Positions 4,963-6,539 of a stretch of DNA of 6,539 nt are shown piece by piece. The stretch comes from Sulfolobaceae archaeon. Lineage in GTDB: Archaea; Thermoproteota; Thermoprotei_A; Sulfolobales; Sulfolobaceae. Position 1 is the stretch's first letter. Each line of letters begins with the position of its first letter. The DNA is taken from assembly GCA_028277025.1 (NCBI GenBank), contig JAPYVG010000082.1, positions 1-6,539 of the forward strand, given 5' to 3'. Below the pieces are notes generated by a model. The model was not told the origin of the DNA. It made no database searches and saw nothing but the letters and a program-made list of their open reading frames with translations. Made by a program: the position numbers and the translations under genes.

Positions 4963-5949
4963 CTCCTTAAAAATAAATCTATAGTGTAAATAAGTGTTTC
5001 AATTACATTAATTGTAAAATTCTCCGGATTGAATAAATCAGGAAAAAATAAAAGAATTAATAATAATCTAAACTCCTCTCTCCCCACCTCCCCCTTGAAT
5101 ACGGTATATAAGTAAAGTACAAGGGCGAGAACGAAGATCAACGTGCGGAAAACAAACTTAGTAGAACTAGTGAATGGAAGAAAAGCCTTAATGTTCCTAT
5201 AAGAAGTCTCTATTGAACCCCTTACCTTATTGTACAAATCCAACACTTCCCCCTTGGGCAAGTCTAGATTAGTAGCCCTAGCAAAACAAACAAGACTCTT
5301 CTTCCTCTTTCTCCTAACCTTCTCCTTGCTGTACACGAGAAGCCTGAACTTGACCTGCTCATCCCTCCTATGCCTCTTACTATTAGTCATGTAATCCCCG
5401 TCAAAATCTTCAAACACCTTCACATCCCCAACCGGGACAGCGACTATGTAATTAAACTGTGAAATGAAGTTGAGCACGTCGACAGTGTAGAAACCGGCGT
5501 CAAGAGTTATCATCCTTATCTTGAATCCCATTGCAACAACTTGCTCCACGAGGTTTTTCACTATCTCTTCCTTAGTCATACCGCTCACTTGCGGAATGAA
5601 GGCAAGTAATAGTATTCTCCCTACTTGGTTGTTGCAGTTGCGTAGTTCCACGAGTTTCCCTTCTCTGAACTTCCCAGTCCTTTCACCGGTTTCTCATATC
5701 ACGTCTTAGTTGCAAGTCAATCGAGAGGTCTATCTCCTTTACTCCCTTCAGTACTTCTAAGGATATTTTCCTAGCCTTTTCCAATAGCTTTTCAATTACT
5801 TCTATCCCTTGTTTCTCTACGTAGTTCCTCACGGTCTGTGGGGATACGTCATACGCTCTTGACTTGTTCTCTACTGAATCGTTCCACAAACAAGCAGAGA
5901 TGAGGGTTTTTGCTACCTCTTCTCCTTTCTTTCCCTTGAAGTTTAGCAT
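4959..5949 (-). pseudogene. ISH3-type DDE transposase, frameshifted
   Basis: The first part (ATG at 5947-5949, 88 codons, stop 5683-5685) has a helix-turn-helix-like segment, NKSRAYDVSPQTVRNYVEKQ (residues about 28-47), and LSID with the first catalytic Asp (residue 78). The second part is open from 5693 to TGA 4959-4961. It carries MITLDAGFYTVDVLNF with the second Asp, then VRGSIETSYRNIKAF with the catalytic Glu 97 residues later, followed by a hydrophobic tail (FRTLIFVLALVLYLYTVF) typical of ISH3/IS4-like transposases. The frames switch within 5683-5696. No classical slippery heptamer is visible, so inactivating frameshift is more likely than programmed shifting. GTG 5651 is only the first start codon of the second frame. 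Confidence 0.75.
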
Positions 5950-5988
5950 GGAAAGTAATTTATATCCTATTTGTTGAATGTTATTTTA

Positions 5989-6049
5989 GTGAGGGAGACC
6001 GGGTATCACCATCTTCCTATCTCACGTAGTAATACTATGTCTCCCTCAC
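5989..6049. repeat. 11-bp perfect inverted repeat bounding 61 bases in the transposase leader
   Basis: GTGAGGGAGAC (5989-5999) and GTCTCCCTCAC (6039-6049) are perfect inverted copies separated by 39 bases. The unit lies between the likely transposase promoter (about 6085) and its ATG (5949), so it would form a hairpin in the mRNA leader. It could sequester the translation start region, or it may be a tiny nested MITE-like insertion. Confidence 0.7.
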
Positions 6050-6079
6050 CTTAAACCCTTTCTTCAATTCTTTACACTC

Positions 6080-6093
6080 TTATAAATTTCTTT
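6080..6093 (-). promoter_or_regulatory. probable transposase promoter (TATA box)
   Basis: The minus strand reads AAAGAAATTTATAAGAG here, a good TATA box. Transcription would begin near 6058, giving a leader of about 110 bases that contains the whole 61-base palindromic unit. The closer GGATATAAAT (about 5958-5967) lies too near the ATG to serve a full-length mRNA. Confidence 0.4.
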
Positions 6094-6141
6094 ATCTTTC
6101 ACGGATTAGATATTATCCTATCAGAAATATTTTTTCTAATA

Positions 6142-6159
6142 TGATTTTGGGTCTACCGT
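6142..6159 (-). repeat. IS terminal inverted repeat, right
   Basis: TGATTTTGGGTCTACCGT, the complement of 4944-4961. Outside it ACCGTAAACGGT (6155-6166) is a short palindrome; inside the two ends diverge at once. Confidence 0.75.
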
Positions 6160-6279
6160 AAACGGTGTAGCTGTTCTCATGGGGATACTAATGCTGTCTA
6201 CAGCAACACAACTACATAACTACCATTATTACAACTATTATTTCTAGCGAGATAATATACGAAAAGAGATAGAAATAGA

Positions 6280-6288
6280 TTTTTAAAG
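6280..6288 (+). promoter_or_regulatory. leaderless promoter (TATA box) of the 6311 toxin
   Basis: TTTTTAAAG lies about 27 bases before GTG 6311, the spacing for a leaderless crenarchaeal transcript. No ribosome-binding site intervenes. The box and about 50 bases upstream, including ATAATATACGAAAAGAG (6252-6268), are conserved in the decayed paralogue. Confidence 0.6.
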
Positions 6289-6310
6289 TAAGTTCTCTAT
6301 ATCTTTTATC

Positions 6311-6539
6311 GTGGTTTGCAGAGAGTGGAAGTTAAGGTTTCAGCTGAAGAAGGCTAAGAGCTATGAGGAATTCATAGAATTCGCTACTGATGAATTCAAT
6401 GATAAATTGCTTATGCTGATTTTAGAGAAATTGGAGTTGTTGCAAGAGAACCCTTTCAAATACTCTAGGGAGAAGTTGGGAAAAGATATATACGGAAATA
6501 CTATGTTTTCCATAGAAGTAAGTGGGGATATAAGGATAC
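6311..6539 (+). CDS. RelE/ParE-like toxin (3' end cut by window edge)
   Basis: GTG 6311 starts an uninterrupted frame of 76 codons to the window end. It begins VVCREWKLRFQLKKAKSYEE, continues DKLLMLILEKLELLQENPFK and reaches YGNTMFSIEVSGDIRI. The pattern of two helices with a long Leu-rich one, a REKLGKD turn, then strands ending RI(LY) is that of RelE/ParE-superfamily toxins, which in known members cleave ribosome-bound mRNA or poison gyrase. The decayed copy at 3922-4232 supplies the expected remainder (ILYSVVPKN...IWEIRSHKKVYG). GTG is chosen from promoter spacing and because the similarity to the paralogue begins there. No antitoxin ORF lies upstream; it would have to be downstream beyond the window, elsewhere, or absent. 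Assignment rests on pattern recognition. Confidence 0.6.
   Translation, partial: MVCREWKLRFQLKKAKSYEEFIEFATDEFNDKLLMLILEKLELLQENPFKYSREKLGKDIYGNTMFSIEVSGDIRI

Larger units (their letters stand above)
4944..6159 (-). mobile_element. ISH3-like insertion sequence, about 1.2 kb
   Basis: Perfect 18-base inverted repeats ACGGTAGACCCAAAATCA at 4944-4961 and (as complement) at 6142-6159 bound a transposase gene on the minus strand. The left repeat overlaps the transposase stop codon, as is common for compact IS elements. The total of 1216 bases fits ISH3-family elements of Sulfolobales (ISC1225 is of similar size, but identity is not claimed). No direct target duplication is seen outside the repeats (left flank ...ccaga, right flank aaacg...), suggesting recombination after insertion. 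Confidence 0.65.

Noticed and set aside
5683..5696. Programmed frameshifting in the transposase
   Set aside because: No slippery heptamer or strong downstream structure is visible, and the region is full of decayed genes.
6155..6166. Left AACGGT and right AACGGT next to the IS ends as a target duplication
   Set aside because: The right copy is part of a local palindrome and is not at the position required by the 18-base inverted repeats.
1..6539. CRISPR array, rRNA or tRNA genes
   Set aside because: No regularly spaced 24-37 base repeats with unique spacers and no recognisable stable RNA genes were seen on either strand.

Overview
The window looks like an accessory region of a Sulfolobales (Sulfolobus/Saccharolobus-type) crenarchaeal chromosome or integrated element. 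The evidence is AT-rich DNA, archaeal TATA boxes about 25 bases upstream of start codons (leaderless transcripts), GGTGA/GGAGG ribosome-binding sites ahead of leadered genes, Thr/Asn-rich glycoprotein-like surface proteins, and remains of crenarchaeal insertion sequences. Very little is intact: most reading frames are truncated, frameshifted or stopped, so this reads as a site where mobile and surface-protein genes are inserted, rearranged and lost.

Layout. 1-150 is the Gly/Tyr-rich 3' end of an unrecognised gene. 151-970 is mostly non-coding. It holds a GC-rich, base-paired block (571-729) and a stub gene (788-874) that keeps its promoter and ribosome-binding site but has only 28 codons. 972-1340 (minus) is an intact small membrane protein with a Thr-rich stalk and its own leaderless promoter. 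1387-1715 (minus) is the 3' part of a frameshifted, unrecognised gene. It meets, head to head, the 5'-truncated plus-strand gene 1711-2280, which has an in-frame amber codon. 2286-2939 is an intact signal-anchored protein with nine N-glycosylation sequons. It is followed in the same frame, past two stops, by a membrane-anchor-like tail (2946-3074).

3073-3533 (minus) is a decayed DDE transposase (MULE/IS256-like). 3762-3959 is a plus-strand coding remnant that meets, tail to tail, a decayed RelE/ParE-like toxin gene (3922-4232, minus). 4368-4467 holds an inverted repeat and two 25-base-period direct repeats. A 43-residue single-span membrane protein (4594-4725) follows. A GC-rich gene fragment (4771-4962, minus) abuts an ISH3-like insertion sequence (about 4944-6159, transposase on minus, frameshifted) bounded by perfect 18-base inverted repeats.

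The window ends in an apparently intact, promoter-bearing RelE/ParE-like toxin gene (6311-6539, truncated by the window edge). This is the sister of the decayed copy at 3922-4232, in inverted orientation, and the similarity continues into both promoters. The most notable points are this inverted living/dead toxin pair with conserved upstream DNA, the head-to-head fusion of two truncated surface or virus-like genes, and the unexplained structured GC-rich block at 571-729.
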